A stretch of DNA of 64,000 nt from Acidobacteriota bacterium (GTDB lineage: Bacteria > Acidobacteriota > Thermoanaerobaculia > Gp7-AA8). Below are positions 34,779 to 43,190 of the stretch, one piece after another; within the stretch, counting starts at the first letter, position 1; every line of letters starts with the position of its first letter. A program made the position numbers and the translations under genes. The stretch is taken from positions 55,020-119,019 of the forward strand of contig JAJXWV010000057.1 in the NCBI GenBank assembly GCA_021781455.1, read 5' to 3'. The notes beneath the pieces were generated by a model. That model saw only the letters and a list, made by a program, of their open reading frames with translations, ran no database searches and had not been told where the DNA came from.

Positions 34779-36035
34779 ATGCCCATGTACAAAGCAAATT
34801 CGCCTGAAGCAAAGGCGGCGCTCGAGGCGCTCGAGGCGCGACGCGGCGAGAGTCTCGAAAAGGCGCTGCGCGTGGCCGACGAGATGATCGCCGGCGTTCG
34901 CAAGGGCGGCGACGGGTTCGTCGCGGAGCAGATCGCGCGCTTCGACAAGGTCTCGATCGCCCCCGGTGCGATCAGGATCGCCCCGCGCGACGTCACGATC
35001 GACGGCGACCTCGCCGAGGCCATCGACACGGCCATCGCCCGCGTGGAGTCGTTCCACCGCGAGCAGCTGCCGCAGCCGTACGTCTGGAACAACGGGACGA
35101 GCAGCGTCGTCCACCGCGTGCGCCCGCTGCAGCGCGTCGGCATCTACGCCCCTGGCGGACGCGCCGTCTACATCTCGACTCTCATCATGTGCGCCGTTCC
35201 CGCGCGCATCGCCGGCGTGACGGACCTCGTGGTGGCCACGACTCCGGCGGCCGCGGATCGCGACGAGCTGCACTATGTCTGCCGCAAGCTCGGCATCCGT
35301 GAGATCTACCGCGCGGGCGGCGCTGTCGGCATCGCGGCGCTGGCCCTCGGCACCGAGTCGCTCGCGCGCGTCGACAAGATCGTCGGCCCGGGCAACCAGT
35401 ACGTCACCGCGGCGAAGATGCGGCTGATCGGGCAGATCGGCATCGACATGACCGCGGGACCGACCGAGCTGATCGTGATCGCCGACGACGATGCGGACGC
35501 GAGCCTCGTGGCCGCGGACCTCGTCGCCCAGGCCGAGCACGGCCCCGATTCGGCGGTCATCTGCCTGACGACTTCGGCCGCGATCGGCCGGCAGATGCCG
35601 GAGCGCGTGATCACGATGCTGGTCGAGTCGATCGACGAAGCCGTGGCGATTGCAGACCGCCTCGCGCCGGAGCACCTGTCGATTCATGCGAAGTACCCCG
35701 AAGCGATCGCGCAGCGCGTCGAGAATTGCGCCGCGATCTACTGCGGACCATCGTCTCCCGGCGCGGCAGGCGACTACATCATCGGTCCGAATCACGTCCT
35801 CCCCACCGCCGGAAGCGCGCGCTTCTTCTCCCCGCTCGGCGTCTACGACTTCGTGAAGCGCTCGAACGTCGTCTCGCTCAGCGCCGAGGATCTCGCGGAG
35901 ATCGGGCCGAAAGCGGAGCTGCTCGCGGTGTTCGAGGGGCTGCCGAATCACGCGCGATCGATTGCTGCAAGGCGCGAGCAGGCCCCCGGCGCAGAACCGG
36001 AAAAAGAACTCTCTCCGAAAGGTGAACAATCGTGA
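34779..36035 (+). CDS. hisD: Histidinol dehydrogenase
   Basis: The 418-residue protein carries the HisD signatures in order: VGIYAPGGRAVYISTLIMC, VDKIVGPGNQYVTAAKMRL, DMTAGPTELIVIADD, AQAEHGPDSAVI, LAPEHLSIHAK with the catalytic Glu-His, and GDYIIGPNHVLPT. It carries out the final two NAD-dependent oxidations of histidinol to histidine. The stop overlaps the hisC GTG (GTGA). Length and motifs are normal, and no repeat insertion is seen in this gene. Confidence 0.96.
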   Translation: MPMYKANSPEAKAALEALEARRGESLEKALRVADEMIAGVRKGGDGFVAEQIARFDKVSIAPGAIRIAPRDVTIDGDLAEAIDTAIARVESFHREQLPQPYVWNNGTSSVVHRVRPLQRVGIYAPGGRAVYISTLIMCAVPARIAGVTDLVVATTPAAADRDELHYVCRKLGIREIYRAGGAVGIAALALGTESLARVDKIVGPGNQYVTAAKMRLIGQIGIDMTAGPTELIVIADDDADASLVAADLVAQAEHGPDSAVICLTTSAAIGRQMPERVITMLVESIDEAVAIADRLAPEHLSIHAKYPEAIAQRVENCAAIYCGPSSPGAAGDYIIGPNHVLPTAGSARFFSPLGVYDFVKRSNVVSLSAEDLAEIGPKAELLAVFEGLPNHARSIAARREQAPGAEPEKELSPKGEQS

Positions 36036-37156
36036 GCACAATCGAAAAGGACGGGCTGGAAAGCCCGTCCCACACGAAAGACGGCCTGGAAAGCCCGTCC
36101 CACACCGGGAAGCAGAGCCGCGTCCGCTCGATCGTGGCGGCGATGACGGCGTACACGCTCGAGCTGCGCGAGACCGAGGTCAAGCTCAACCAGAACGAGT
36201 CGCCGTATGACCTGCCGGCGGAGCTGAAGGACGAGGTGCTGACCCGCGTCCGGCAGCGCGGCTGGAACATCTATCCCGATTTCGAGTCGATCGCGCTGCG
36301 GACGGCCCTGGCGCGGACGTACGGGCTCTCGTGGGAGAACATTCTCGTCGGCAACGGCTCCAACGAGCTCCTCGGCGCTGCGATCGGCGCGTACGTCGGC
36401 CCGGGAACGCCCGTGATTTTCCCGCGGCCGACCTTCACGCTCTACGAAAAGCTCGTGACCGTTGCCGGCGGCATCCCGGTGCCGATCGAGTTCGATCCCG
36501 ACAGCGGCGTCCTTCCGCTCGACGACATGCTGCGTGCGATCGCCGCGGTCGAGAACCCGGTCGTGATCCTCTGCTCGCCGAACAACCCGACCGGCGGCGT
36601 GCTGCCCGAAGGCGGCCTGCAGCAGCTGCTCGACTCCGGCGCATCGGTGCTGTTCGATCGGGCGTACGGCGATTTCGCCGGACATGAACCGCCGCCAGTC
36701 CAGAATCGCCTGGTAACGTTCTCGACCTTTTCGAAGGCCTGGAGTCTGGCTGGGCTGCGGGTCGGATGGCTCGCAACGACCGAAGAGATTGCGCGCGAAA
36801 TCAGGAAAGTGAAGCTCCCCTACTCGCTGAACGTGATCAGCGAGTCGATCGCCATCACGGCGCTCGAGCATCGCCAGTATCGCGATGCGAACGTAGCGCG
36901 CACGATCGCTGAGCGCGAGCGGGTCCTGCGCGCGCTGCAGACGATCCCGCAGATCAAGCCGTTCCCCAGCCAGGCGAATTTCGTCGCCTTCCGCACGTTC
37001 CGCTACAGCAAGGAAGTATTCGACGAGCTCTGCGCGCGCAGCATCCTCGTGCGGGACGTGTCGTCGTATCCGCGTATGAAAAATTGTTTGCGCGTCTCGA
37101 TCGGATCGCCGGAAGAGAACGACAGGTTCCTGGCGGCCTTGAGGGAGATCGTATGA
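36032..37156 (+). CDS. hisC: Histidinol-phosphate aminotransferase with repeat-derived N-terminal insert
   Basis: The 374-residue PLP enzyme has LNQNESPYDLP, GNGSNELLGAAIGAYVGPG, CSPNNPTGG and the PLP lysine in FSTFSKAWSLAGLRVGW. The translated start is a GTG overlapping hisD. Residues about 7-26 are two copies of DGLESPSHTK encoded by two 30-bp repeat units, ahead of the usual enzyme N-terminus (VRSIVAAMTAYTL). Without that insert the length (~350) is normal for HisC. The peptide lies before the core fold and is probably tolerated. Confidence 0.94.
   Translation: MSTIEKDGLESPSHTKDGLESPSHTGKQSRVRSIVAAMTAYTLELRETEVKLNQNESPYDLPAELKDEVLTRVRQRGWNIYPDFESIALRTALARTYGLSWENILVGNGSNELLGAAIGAYVGPGTPVIFPRPTFTLYEKLVTVAGGIPVPIEFDPDSGVLPLDDMLRAIAAVENPVVILCSPNNPTGGVLPEGGLQQLLDSGASVLFDRAYGDFAGHEPPPVQNRLVTFSTFSKAWSLAGLRVGWLATTEEIAREIRKVKLPYSLNVISESIAITALEHRQYRDANVARTIAERERVLRALQTIPQIKPFPSQANFVAFRTFRYSKEVFDELCARSILVRDVSSYPRMKNCLRVSIGSPEENDRFLAALREIV
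36050..36105. repeat. Two 30-bp-period palindromic units in the hisC N-terminal coding region
   Basis: GACGGGCTGGAAAGCCCGTC with CCACAC starts at 36050 and again, with one change, at 36080. Each unit is a palindrome around GGAAA. The 30-bp period keeps the frame. Confidence 0.85.
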
Positions 37157-37162
37157 GGACGC

Positions 37163-37257
37163 GTTCCTCGGGGTTCCTCGGTTCCTCGGGTTCCTCGGAG
37201 GCGCCGGTGCAACCCGGCGGACGCCACCCGAGGAACCCGAGGAACCCCGAGGAACCA
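37163..37257. repeat. Inverted arms of GTTCCTCGG tandem copies between hisC and hisB
   Basis: Four GTTCCTCGG-like copies (37163-37199) face three or four CCGAGGAAC copies (37225-37257), making a long stem within the 118-bp hisC-hisB gap. It could act as an mRNA-processing or stability hairpin. Confidence 0.8.
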
Positions 37258-37274
37258 AGACTGGAGTAAGTGCC

Positions 37275-37865
37275 ATGGCTCGAACCGCAATCCTGACCCG
37301 CACCACGAAAGAGACCTCCGTCGCCGTCACGCTGGACATCGACGGGACGGGCGCCTCGCGCATCGAGACGCCGGTCGGTTTCCTGTCGCACATGCTCGAC
37401 ACGATCGCGCGCCACGGCCGGCTCGACCTCGACGTGGTTGCCACCGGTGACACGCACATCGACTATCACCACACGGTCGAAGACGTCGGCCTGGTCCTCG
37501 GCGAGACATTCGCGAAGGCGTTAGGCGAGAAGCGCGGCATCCGCCGCTTCGGCCACGCCTACGTGCCGCTGGACGAGGCTCTCGCACGCGTGGTCGTCGA
37601 TTTCGCGGGGCGGCCGTATCTCGTTTTCGAGGTACCGCTCGATCGGGATATGTTGTTGATCCACAAGGACTTCCCATTCGCGCTGGTCGAGGAGTTCTTC
37701 AAGTCGTTCGCGAACAAGTGCGCCTGCAACATCCACGTCGACCTCATCCGCGGCCGCAACGGCCATCACGCCGCGGAAGCGATCTTCAAGGCCTTCGCGA
37801 TCGCCGTACGCGAAGCGAAGGCGATCATCGGCTCGGACGTGCCGAGCACGAAGGGCGTGATCTGA
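37275..37865 (+). CDS. hisB: Imidazoleglycerol-phosphate dehydratase
   Basis: The 196-residue monofunctional HisB starts MARTAILTRTTKETSVAVTL. Its metal-binding motifs are FLSHMLDTIARHG, DYHHTVEDVGLVLG and a later NGHHAAEAIFKAFA, matching the two half-repeats of the fold. It dehydrates imidazoleglycerol phosphate to imidazoleacetol phosphate. It lacks the HisN-type phosphatase domain of enterobacterial HisB. No separate histidinol-phosphatase gene is visible in the window. Confidence 0.96.
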   Translation: MARTAILTRTTKETSVAVTLDIDGTGASRIETPVGFLSHMLDTIARHGRLDLDVVATGDTHIDYHHTVEDVGLVLGETFAKALGEKRGIRRFGHAYVPLDEALARVVVDFAGRPYLVFEVPLDRDMLLIHKDFPFALVEEFFKSFANKCACNIHVDLIRGRNGHHAAEAIFKAFAIAVREAKAIIGSDVPSTKGVI

Positions 37866-37871
37866 TGCGAC

Positions 37872-37896
37872 AAGGAGTGCGGGCGTCCCGCCCGCA
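37872..37896. repeat. REP-like half palindrome between hisB and hisH
   Basis: AAGGAGTGCGGGCGTCCCGC and the following CCGCA fill most of the 37-bp gap before the hisH ATG. The AAGGAG itself is ~28 nt upstream, too far for a normal ribosome site. Confidence 0.75.
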
Positions 37897-37902
37897 GTTC
37901 CT

Positions 37903-38742
37903 ATGGACGTAACCCTCATCGACTCGCCGGTCGCGAATGTCGCGAACATCGCACGTGCTCTGCGCGCTGCGGGAGCGTCGCTGCACGTCACGCGCGATCC
38001 CGAAGCGATCGCGCGAGCGTCGAAGCTCGTGCTCCCCGGCGTCGGCTCGTTCACGGCCGCCATGCGCTGGCTCGAGGAGTCGCGCGTCGACACAGCGATC
38101 CGCGATGCCGTCGGCCGCGGCGCCGCCCTCCTCGGCATCTGCGTTGGCCATCAGGTTCTGTTCGACGTCTCCTACGAGATGGGCGTCACGCGCGGCCTCG
38201 AGCTGATCCGCGGCGAGGTGAAGCAGTTCGGAGGGACGCTCCCCGTCCCGCAGATCGGATGGAATAGCGTCGTAGGGCACAGCTGCGCTGCGCCGGATAT
38301 CGTAGGGCGCAGCTGCGCTGCGCCGGGTATCGTAGGGCACAGCTGCGCTGCGCCGGGTACCGTAGGGCACAGCCGCGCTGCGCCGGATATCGTAGGGCAC
38401 AGCTGCGCTGCGCCGGATGTCGTAGGGCACAGCTGCGCTGCGCCGCGCGACGACGAAACCACGGGTGATCGCCGGCGCAGCGCAGCTGCGGCCTACGGCG
38501 ACGACCACGCGTGCGAATTCGATTCGCCACTTTTCGAGGGCATCCCGACCGGCACTGCCTTCTACTTCGTGAACTCCTTCGCCGCCTCGAACGTCTCCAG
38601 CGAGATCGCACGCGCCGATTACGGAGGGCCATTCACCGCCGCGGTGCAGCAGGGGCAGATCTTCGGCGTACAGTTTCATCCGGAGAAGTCATCGACGGCA
38701 GGATTGCGCGTGCTGCGCAATTTCGTGGAGAAGATTCGGTGA
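37903..38742 (+). CDS. hisH: Imidazole glycerol phosphate synthase glutaminase subunit with internal repeat insertion
   Basis: The 279-residue class I glutaminase is about 80 residues longer than usual. Residues 1-122 and 204-279 match HisH: LVLPGVGSFTAAM, nucleophile Cys in LLGICVGHQVLFD, and His/Glu in VQFHPEKSST. After PVPQIGWNSV come six ten-residue repeats (VGHSCAAPDI type) and a short degenerate tail, then DSPLFEGIPTGTAFYFVNS resumes. Removing residues ~124-203 restores the family length of ~199. It supplies ammonia to HisF. The stop overlaps the hisA/F start as GTGA. Confidence 0.92.
   Translation: MDVTLIDSPVANVANIARALRAAGASLHVTRDPEAIARASKLVLPGVGSFTAAMRWLEESRVDTAIRDAVGRGAALLGICVGHQVLFDVSYEMGVTRGLELIRGEVKQFGGTLPVPQIGWNSVVGHSCAAPDIVGRSCAAPGIVGHSCAAPGTVGHSRAAPDIVGHSCAAPDVVGHSCAAPRDDETTGDRRRSAAAAYGDDHACEFDSPLFEGIPTGTAFYFVNSFAASNVSSEIARADYGGPFTAAVQQGQIFGVQFHPEKSSTAGLRVLRNFVEKIR
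38271..38497. repeat. Six 30-bp repeats plus an inverted copy inside hisH
   Basis: Units start at 38271, 38301, 38331, 38361, 38391 and 38421, each CGTAGGGCACAGCTGCGCTG with a short variable end. An inverted version (GCCGGCGCAGCGCAGCTGCG followed by GCCTACG) lies at 38471-38497, so the block could fold back. The 30-bp period preserves the hisH frame. Confidence 0.9.
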
Positions 38743-40292
38743 CCGCAGACCGCAAGTCGCACACCACAGACAAAGGAGCGCAGCCAACTGCGGTCCCCGG
38801 TCTGTCGTCTGCGGTCTTCGCCGTCATTCCCTCGCTCGATCTCCTGAACGACCGCGTCGTCCGCCTTACGCATGGCGACTTCGCCACGGCCAGGGTCTAC
38901 GGCGCGCCCGAAGAGGTTCTCGAGTCGCTGCACGTGCCGGCCGGCTCGCGTCTGCACATCGTCGATCTCGATGGATCGCGAAGCGGCAAGCCGATCGCAA
39001 CCGCGATCGTGCGGCGGCTGGCGCATCGCGATCTGCGGGTGCAGGTCGGTGGCGGGATCCGTTCGCTCGACGACGCGAAGCGATGGCTCGACTGCGGGGC
39101 GGAGAAGATCGTGGTCGGCACGGTGGCTGCCGACTCGCCTCACCTGCTCGCCGCGCTCGTCGAGACGTTCGGCACTTCGCGCGTCATCCCGGCGATCGAC
39201 ATCCGCGATGGCGTGATCCGCGTCGCCGGCTGGGAACGCGAGGCCTCGTCGTCGATCGAGGAAGTCTTCGGGCGGATCGAATCGCTCGGCATCGAAGAAG
39301 TCCTGGTCACCGACATCAGCCGCGACGGCGCTCTGCATGGCCCCTCGTTCCCGCTCTATCGCCAGGTTCGCCACAAGGCACGGGTGAAGATCATCGCTTC
39401 CGGCGGCGTCTCCGCGATCGGCGACGTCGTCTCCCTGGCTCGCTTCGGCAATGTCAGCGGGTGCGTGATCGGCAAGGCGCTCCTCGAAGGGCGCATCGAT
39501 CTCGACATGGCCCGCGCTCGCGTGGCGACGCCGAACGCGATTCCCGAGCGCGTCATCCCCTGCCTCGACGTGCGCGACGGCCGTGTCGTGAAGGGCATCA
39601 ACTTCACGAACATCCGCGACGCCGGCGATCCGGTCGAAGCGGCCACGCGCTACGAAGCCGAAGGCGCCGACGAGCTCGTCATCCTCGACATCTCGGCCAC
39701 GGACTCCAATCGGCAGACGGCGCTCGACACGGTCCGCCGCGTCGCCGACGCGATCTTCATCCCGCTGACCGTCGGCGGCGGCATCCGCAACGTCGAGGAT
39801 TTCCGGGCCATGCTCCGCGCCGGCGCCGACCGGGTGGGGATCAACACGGCGGCCCTGCGCAATCCGCCGCTGATTGCCGAATGCGCCGCCGAGTTCGGCG
39901 TGCAGGCGGTCGTGCTCTCTTGCGATGCGAAACGCGTGGGCGAGCATTGGCTGGCCACGGTTCGCAGCGGCAAGGAGCTCACGGCCATCAACGCCATCGA
40001 CTGGTGCAAACGTGCCGAGGAGCTCGGAGCGGGCGAAATCCTGCTCACGTCGGTCGATCGCGACGGGACCAGCGAGGGCTACGACATCGAGCTGCTGCGC
40101 GCCGCCACCGGCGTCCTGAACATCGGCGTGATCGCGTCGGGCGGCGCCGGCACGCTCGACGACTTCCGCGACGCGATCGAGGCCGGCGGCGCACGCGCGG
40201 TCCTCGCAGCATCGCTCTTTCACGATCGCGTGCTGACTGTGGGGGACGTGAAGCGGTATCTGGAAATCGAAGGGATTCCGGTACGAAAGTAG
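38739..40292 (+). CDS. hisAF: HisA-HisF fusion: phosphoribosylformimino-AICAR-P isomerase / IGP synthase cyclase
   Basis: One 517-residue frame starts at GTG 38739, overlapping hisH. Residues ~27-255 are HisA-like: VIPSLDLLNDRVVRLTHGDF, IVDLDGSRSG, QVGGGIRSLDD, VTDISRDGAL and ASGGVSAIGDVV, with Asp residues at both catalytic positions. After a short linker, HisF follows: RVIPCLDVRDGRVVKGINFT, LDISATDSNR, LSCDAKRV, LLTSVDRDGTSEGYD and IASGGAGTLDDF, again with both Asp residues. The join has no stop. In-frame ATG 39507 and GTG 39522 could also restart HisF. The fusion would channel PRFAR between consecutive pathway steps. Confidence 0.93.
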   Translation: MTADRKSHTTDKGAQPTAVPGLSSAVFAVIPSLDLLNDRVVRLTHGDFATARVYGAPEEVLESLHVPAGSRLHIVDLDGSRSGKPIATAIVRRLAHRDLRVQVGGGIRSLDDAKRWLDCGAEKIVVGTVAADSPHLLAALVETFGTSRVIPAIDIRDGVIRVAGWEREASSSIEEVFGRIESLGIEEVLVTDISRDGALHGPSFPLYRQVRHKARVKIIASGGVSAIGDVVSLARFGNVSGCVIGKALLEGRIDLDMARARVATPNAIPERVIPCLDVRDGRVVKGINFTNIRDAGDPVEAATRYEAEGADELVILDISATDSNRQTALDTVRRVADAIFIPLTVGGGIRNVEDFRAMLRAGADRVGINTAALRNPPLIAECAAEFGVQAVVLSCDAKRVGEHWLATVRSGKELTAINAIDWCKRAEELGAGEILLTSVDRDGTSEGYDIELLRAATGVLNIGVIASGGAGTLDDFRDAIEAGGARAVLAASLFHDRVLTVGDVKRYLEIEGIPVRK

Positions 40293-40377
40293 GTTGCGAG
40301 GTTGCGGGGTCACGAGGTCCCGCCCAGCCCGCAACCTCGTGACCTCGTGACCTCGTGACCTCGTGACCGTGCAACCA
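40293..40377. repeat. Inverted short tandem repeats (GGTTGCG / ACCTCGTG) between hisAF and hisIE
   Basis: A left arm AGGTTGCGAGGTTGCGGGG plus GTCACGAGGT faces a right arm with four ACCTCGTG copies and CCGCAACC. It begins at the hisAF stop and ends ~9 bp before the hisIE ATG. Confidence 0.8.
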
Positions 40378-40385
40378 ACACGCAT

Positions 40386-40973
40386 ATGAACGATCTGCAA
40401 TTCACAAACGGCCTCATTCCCGCAATCGTGCGCGACTCGAAAACAGGCGCGATTCTCACGCTCGCCTACATGAACGAGGAATCGCTGCAGAAGACGATCG
40501 AGTCGGGCCAGACGTGGTTCTGGAGCCGCAGCCGCGGCGAGCTCTGGCACAAGGGCGCGACCTCCGGCAACACGCAGCGCGTGGTGCACATCGCCGCGGA
40601 CTGCGATCGCGACGCGCTCGTCGTGACAGTCGAGCCGGCGGGGCCCGCGTGCCATACCGGCGCCGAATCGTGTTTCGCGGACCTGCCCGGGCCGGCGCTC
40701 GACCTCGAGCGGCTGATGCGCGTGCTGAAGGATCGCAAGGCGAAGATGCCTGAGGGCTCGTACTCGACGTACCTGTTCAAGGAAGGGCGCGACAAGATCC
40801 TGAAGAAAATCGGCGAGGAGGCCACCGAGGTCGTGATCGCGGCGAAGGGACAGGGGCAGGAGCGAATCACGTCCGAGATCGCGGACCTGCTGTTCCACCT
40901 ATCCGTGCTGCTCGTCGACGAAGGCCTGGAGTGGGGCGACATCGGTTCCGAGCTGGCGAAAAGAGCGCGGTAG
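40386..40973 (+). CDS. hisIE: Bifunctional phosphoribosyl-AMP cyclohydrolase / phosphoribosyl-ATP pyrophosphatase
   Basis: The 195-residue fusion has HisI motifs first: [43 protein letters not shown], and zinc-binding cysteines in [10 protein letters not shown] and [10 protein letters not shown]. The HisE helical domain follows ([37 protein letters not shown]). It carries out steps two and three of histidine synthesis. As the last gene it completes the pathway set present here, apart from histidinol phosphatase. Confidence 0.96.
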   Translation: MNDLQFTNGLIPAIVRDSKTGAILTLAYMNEESLQKTIESGQTWFWSRSRGELWHKGATSGNTQRVVHIAADCDRDALVVTVEPAGPACHTGAESCFADLPGPALDLERLMRVLKDRKAKMPEGSYSTYLFKEGRDKILKKIGEEATEVVIAAKGQGQERITSEIADLLFHLSVLLVDEGLEWGDIGSELAKRAR

Positions 40974-41345
40974 CCGCACGGAAATACAACCACAGAGGCA
41001 CAGCGCAGGCTCGCTGCGCTCGCCCGCAACCAAAACGCCGCAGATCGAGTCGCACCGCGGAGCGGTGCCAGACGGTAGCCGGCGGTCGCCGCTCGGCGAC
41101 CGCCGGATTCGGATGATCGATATCGATGGCGTGCACCCCGGAGGGGTGCCATAACCGGCGGCCGAACGCGCCCTCTGGCACCCCTCCGGGGTGCACGCAT
41201 TGGAGGGTGATTCACATCCGGCGGTGTCGCTGCGCTCCACCGCCGGCTACCCTCTGGCACGCCTCCGGCGTGCTAGGCGCTCGTAGAAATCTTGGCGCAG
41301 CTCTGTGCCTCTGTGGTGAAAGCAGTGTGGTACCTTAACGAACCC
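40974..41345. repeat. Repeat-filled gap downstream of the his operon
   Basis: Contains ACAACCACAGAGGCACAG (40984) with an inverted GTGCCTCTGTGGTG near 41310. Between them lie GCGGAGCGGTGCCAGACGG and GGCACCCCTCCGGGGTGCAC modules, some inverted (near 41130 and 41175). No gene is seen until the cdd ATG. Confidence 0.7.
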
Positions 41346-41738
41346 ATGCCCATCGACCAGCGACTCATCGATGAAGCGAGGAAGGCGCGCGAAAACGCGG
41401 TCGCCCCGTTCTCGAAATTCAAGGTCGGAGCGGCCCTGCGCACGACGACCGGGAAGATCTTTCACGGCTGCAATGTCGAGAACTGCACCTACGGCCTGAC
41501 CGTCTGCGCCGAGCGCGTCGCGCTTCTTTCCGCACTCGCCGCCGGCGAGCGGAGCTTCGACTCCATCGTCGTGATCACGCAGAGCGAAGAGCCGTCGACG
41601 CCCTGCGGTCCATGCCGGCAGCTGATGTGGGAGTTCTGCGGCGACATCGACATCGCGCTGACGAACCTCGAGGGCAAGCGCGTCGACTACAAGCTCTCGA
41701 CGCTCTTCCCGAATCCGTTCTACTTCAGCCTGGAGTAA
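41346..41738 (+). CDS. cdd: Cytidine deaminase
   Basis: From ATG 41346 (MPIDQRLIDEARKARENAVA) the protein is 130 residues. The zinc site is CNVENCTYGLTVCAERVALL with the catalytic Glu, plus TPCGPCRQLMWEF with the paired cysteines, as in homotetrameric cytidine deaminases. It salvages cytidine and deoxycytidine to uridine forms. It ends 6 bp before the next gene's TTG, so the two are likely co-transcribed. A short upstream extension overlaps a repeat and was not used. Confidence 0.95.
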   Translation: MPIDQRLIDEARKARENAVAPFSKFKVGAALRTTTGKIFHGCNVENCTYGLTVCAERVALLSALAAGERSFDSIVVITQSEEPSTPCGPCRQLMWEFCGDIDIALTNLEGKRVDYKLSTLFPNPFYFSLE

Positions 41739-41744
41739 ATCGAG

Positions 41745-43190
41745 TTGACCATCCGCAGAGCCTTCCTCGCCGTCGCCCTCGTTTTCAGCATCTCCAGTTT
41801 CAATGCGGCCGCTCGAACGGCCACCGCGGAACCGCGCAACCCCGCAACCGCGCAACCAGTCGACATCCTCATCACCGGCGGCACAGTCATGCCGATGATC
41901 GGCGAGGACATCGAGAACGGCGCGGTGGCCATTCGCAACGGCAGCATCGTCGCGGTCGGCCGGGCCAGCGAGGTCGGCGCGAAGTACAAGGCGAAGACGA
42001 CCATCGACGCGCATGGCATGGCGGTTCTCCCGGGCTTCGTCAACGCGCACACCCACGTGGCCATGTCGCTCTTCCGCGGGATCGCGGACGACCGCGACCT
42101 CATGGACTGGCTGCAGAACTACATCTTCCCGGCCGAGGCCAGGAACGTCGACCGCGAGTTCGTGAAGTGGGGCACGCGCCTCGGCGAGATCGAGATGATC
42201 CGCTCCGGCACGACCACGCTCGCCGACATGTACTACTTCGAGTCGGAGGTGGCGAAGCAAACCAAGGCCGCCGGCCTGCGCGGCGTTCTCGGCGAGACCC
42301 TCATCGATTTTCCGGCGCCCGACAACAAGACCTGGGAGGCCATGGTCGCCGATGTTCGACGCTTCGTTCACGAGTGGAAGGGCGATCGCCTGATCACGCC
42401 GGCGCTCGCGCCGCACGCGCCGTACACGGTCTCCGAAGATCACCTCAAGCAGGTGCGCGCGCTGGCCACCGAGCTCGGCGCACCGATTCTGATCCACGTC
42501 TCCGAGACGAAGACCGAGCTGCAGCAGATCGCCGAGAAACACAACGGGATGACGCCCGGCATGTACCTCGACTCGATCGGATTTCTCGGACATGACGTGG
42601 TGGCCGCGCACGGCGTGTGGCTCACGCCCGAAGAGATCAGGATCTTCGCCGCGAAAGGGACCGGCATCGTACACAACCCCGACAGCAACATGATGCTGGC
42701 CTCGGGCGTCGCACCGGTTCCCGCGATGCTGCGCGCCGGCGTCAACGTCGGCCTCGGCACCGACGGCCCCGCGGGATCCGGAAACAACATGGACATGATC
42801 GAGGTGATGGCGAACGCAGCCCGCCTGCAGAAGGTCGCCAACCTCGATCCGAAGATCCTCGGCGCGCGCGAAGTGCTGAAGATGGCCACCATCGGCGGCG
42901 CGAAGGTGCTCGGGCTCGACGACAAGATCGGCACGCTGGAGGCCGGCAAGCGCGCGGACGTGATCGTGATCGATCTCCGTCACGCGAAGACACAGCCGGT
43001 CTACTCCGTCGAATCGGCGGTCGTCTACGCGGCCACCGGCGACGACGTCGTCGACACGATCTGCGACGGCAGGATCCTGATGCGCGATCGCAAGGTCCTC
43101 ACGATCGCCGTCGCGCCGACCCTCGCGAAGGCGAAGCAGTATCGCGACAAAGTCCGCGCGAGCCTGAAGAAGCCGGCCGCGAAAGAGTAG
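41745..43190 (+). CDS. Exported amidohydrolase (MTA/SAH- or guanine-deaminase-like)
   Basis: The 481-residue protein starts at TTG 41745 with a signal-like N-terminus (MTIRRAFLAVALVFSISSF...AAA). The metal-dependent hydrolase domain has VLPGFVNAHTHVAMSLFRG, ILIHVSETKTEL, VAAHGVWL and the catalytic Asp region VGLGTDGPAGSGNNMD, as in MtaD/SsnA/TrzN relatives. These deaminate adenosine-type or guanine-type nucleosides, normally in the cytoplasm. An exported copy coupled to cytidine deaminase is unusual. The segment TAEPRNPATAQP just after the signal is encoded by a short tandem repeat. Confidence 0.85.
   Translation: MTIRRAFLAVALVFSISSFNAAARTATAEPRNPATAQPVDILITGGTVMPMIGEDIENGAVAIRNGSIVAVGRASEVGAKYKAKTTIDAHGMAVLPGFVNAHTHVAMSLFRGIADDRDLMDWLQNYIFPAEARNVDREFVKWGTRLGEIEMIRSGTTTLADMYYFESEVAKQTKAAGLRGVLGETLIDFPAPDNKTWEAMVADVRRFVHEWKGDRLITPALAPHAPYTVSEDHLKQVRALATELGAPILIHVSETKTELQQIAEKHNGMTPGMYLDSIGFLGHDVVAAHGVWLTPEEIRIFAAKGTGIVHNPDSNMMLASGVAPVPAMLRAGVNVGLGTDGPAGSGNNMDMIEVMANAARLQKVANLDPKILGAREVLKMATIGGAKVLGLDDKIGTLEAGKRADVIVIDLRHAKTQPVYSVESAVVYAATGDDVVDTICDGRILMRDRKVLTIAVAPTLAKAKQYRDKVRASLKKPAAKE

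Noticed and set aside
34065..36041. A 658-residue open frame on the minus strand across hisG and hisD
   Set aside because: It is antisense to two clear his genes, is arginine/aspartate-rich with no domain, and reflects high GC third positions. Similar long antisense frames over other genes were rejected for the same reason.
38271..38450. hisH repeats considered as a small CRISPR array
   Set aside because: Units are contiguous 30-mers without variable spacers and lie inside a functional coding frame with intact flanking motifs.
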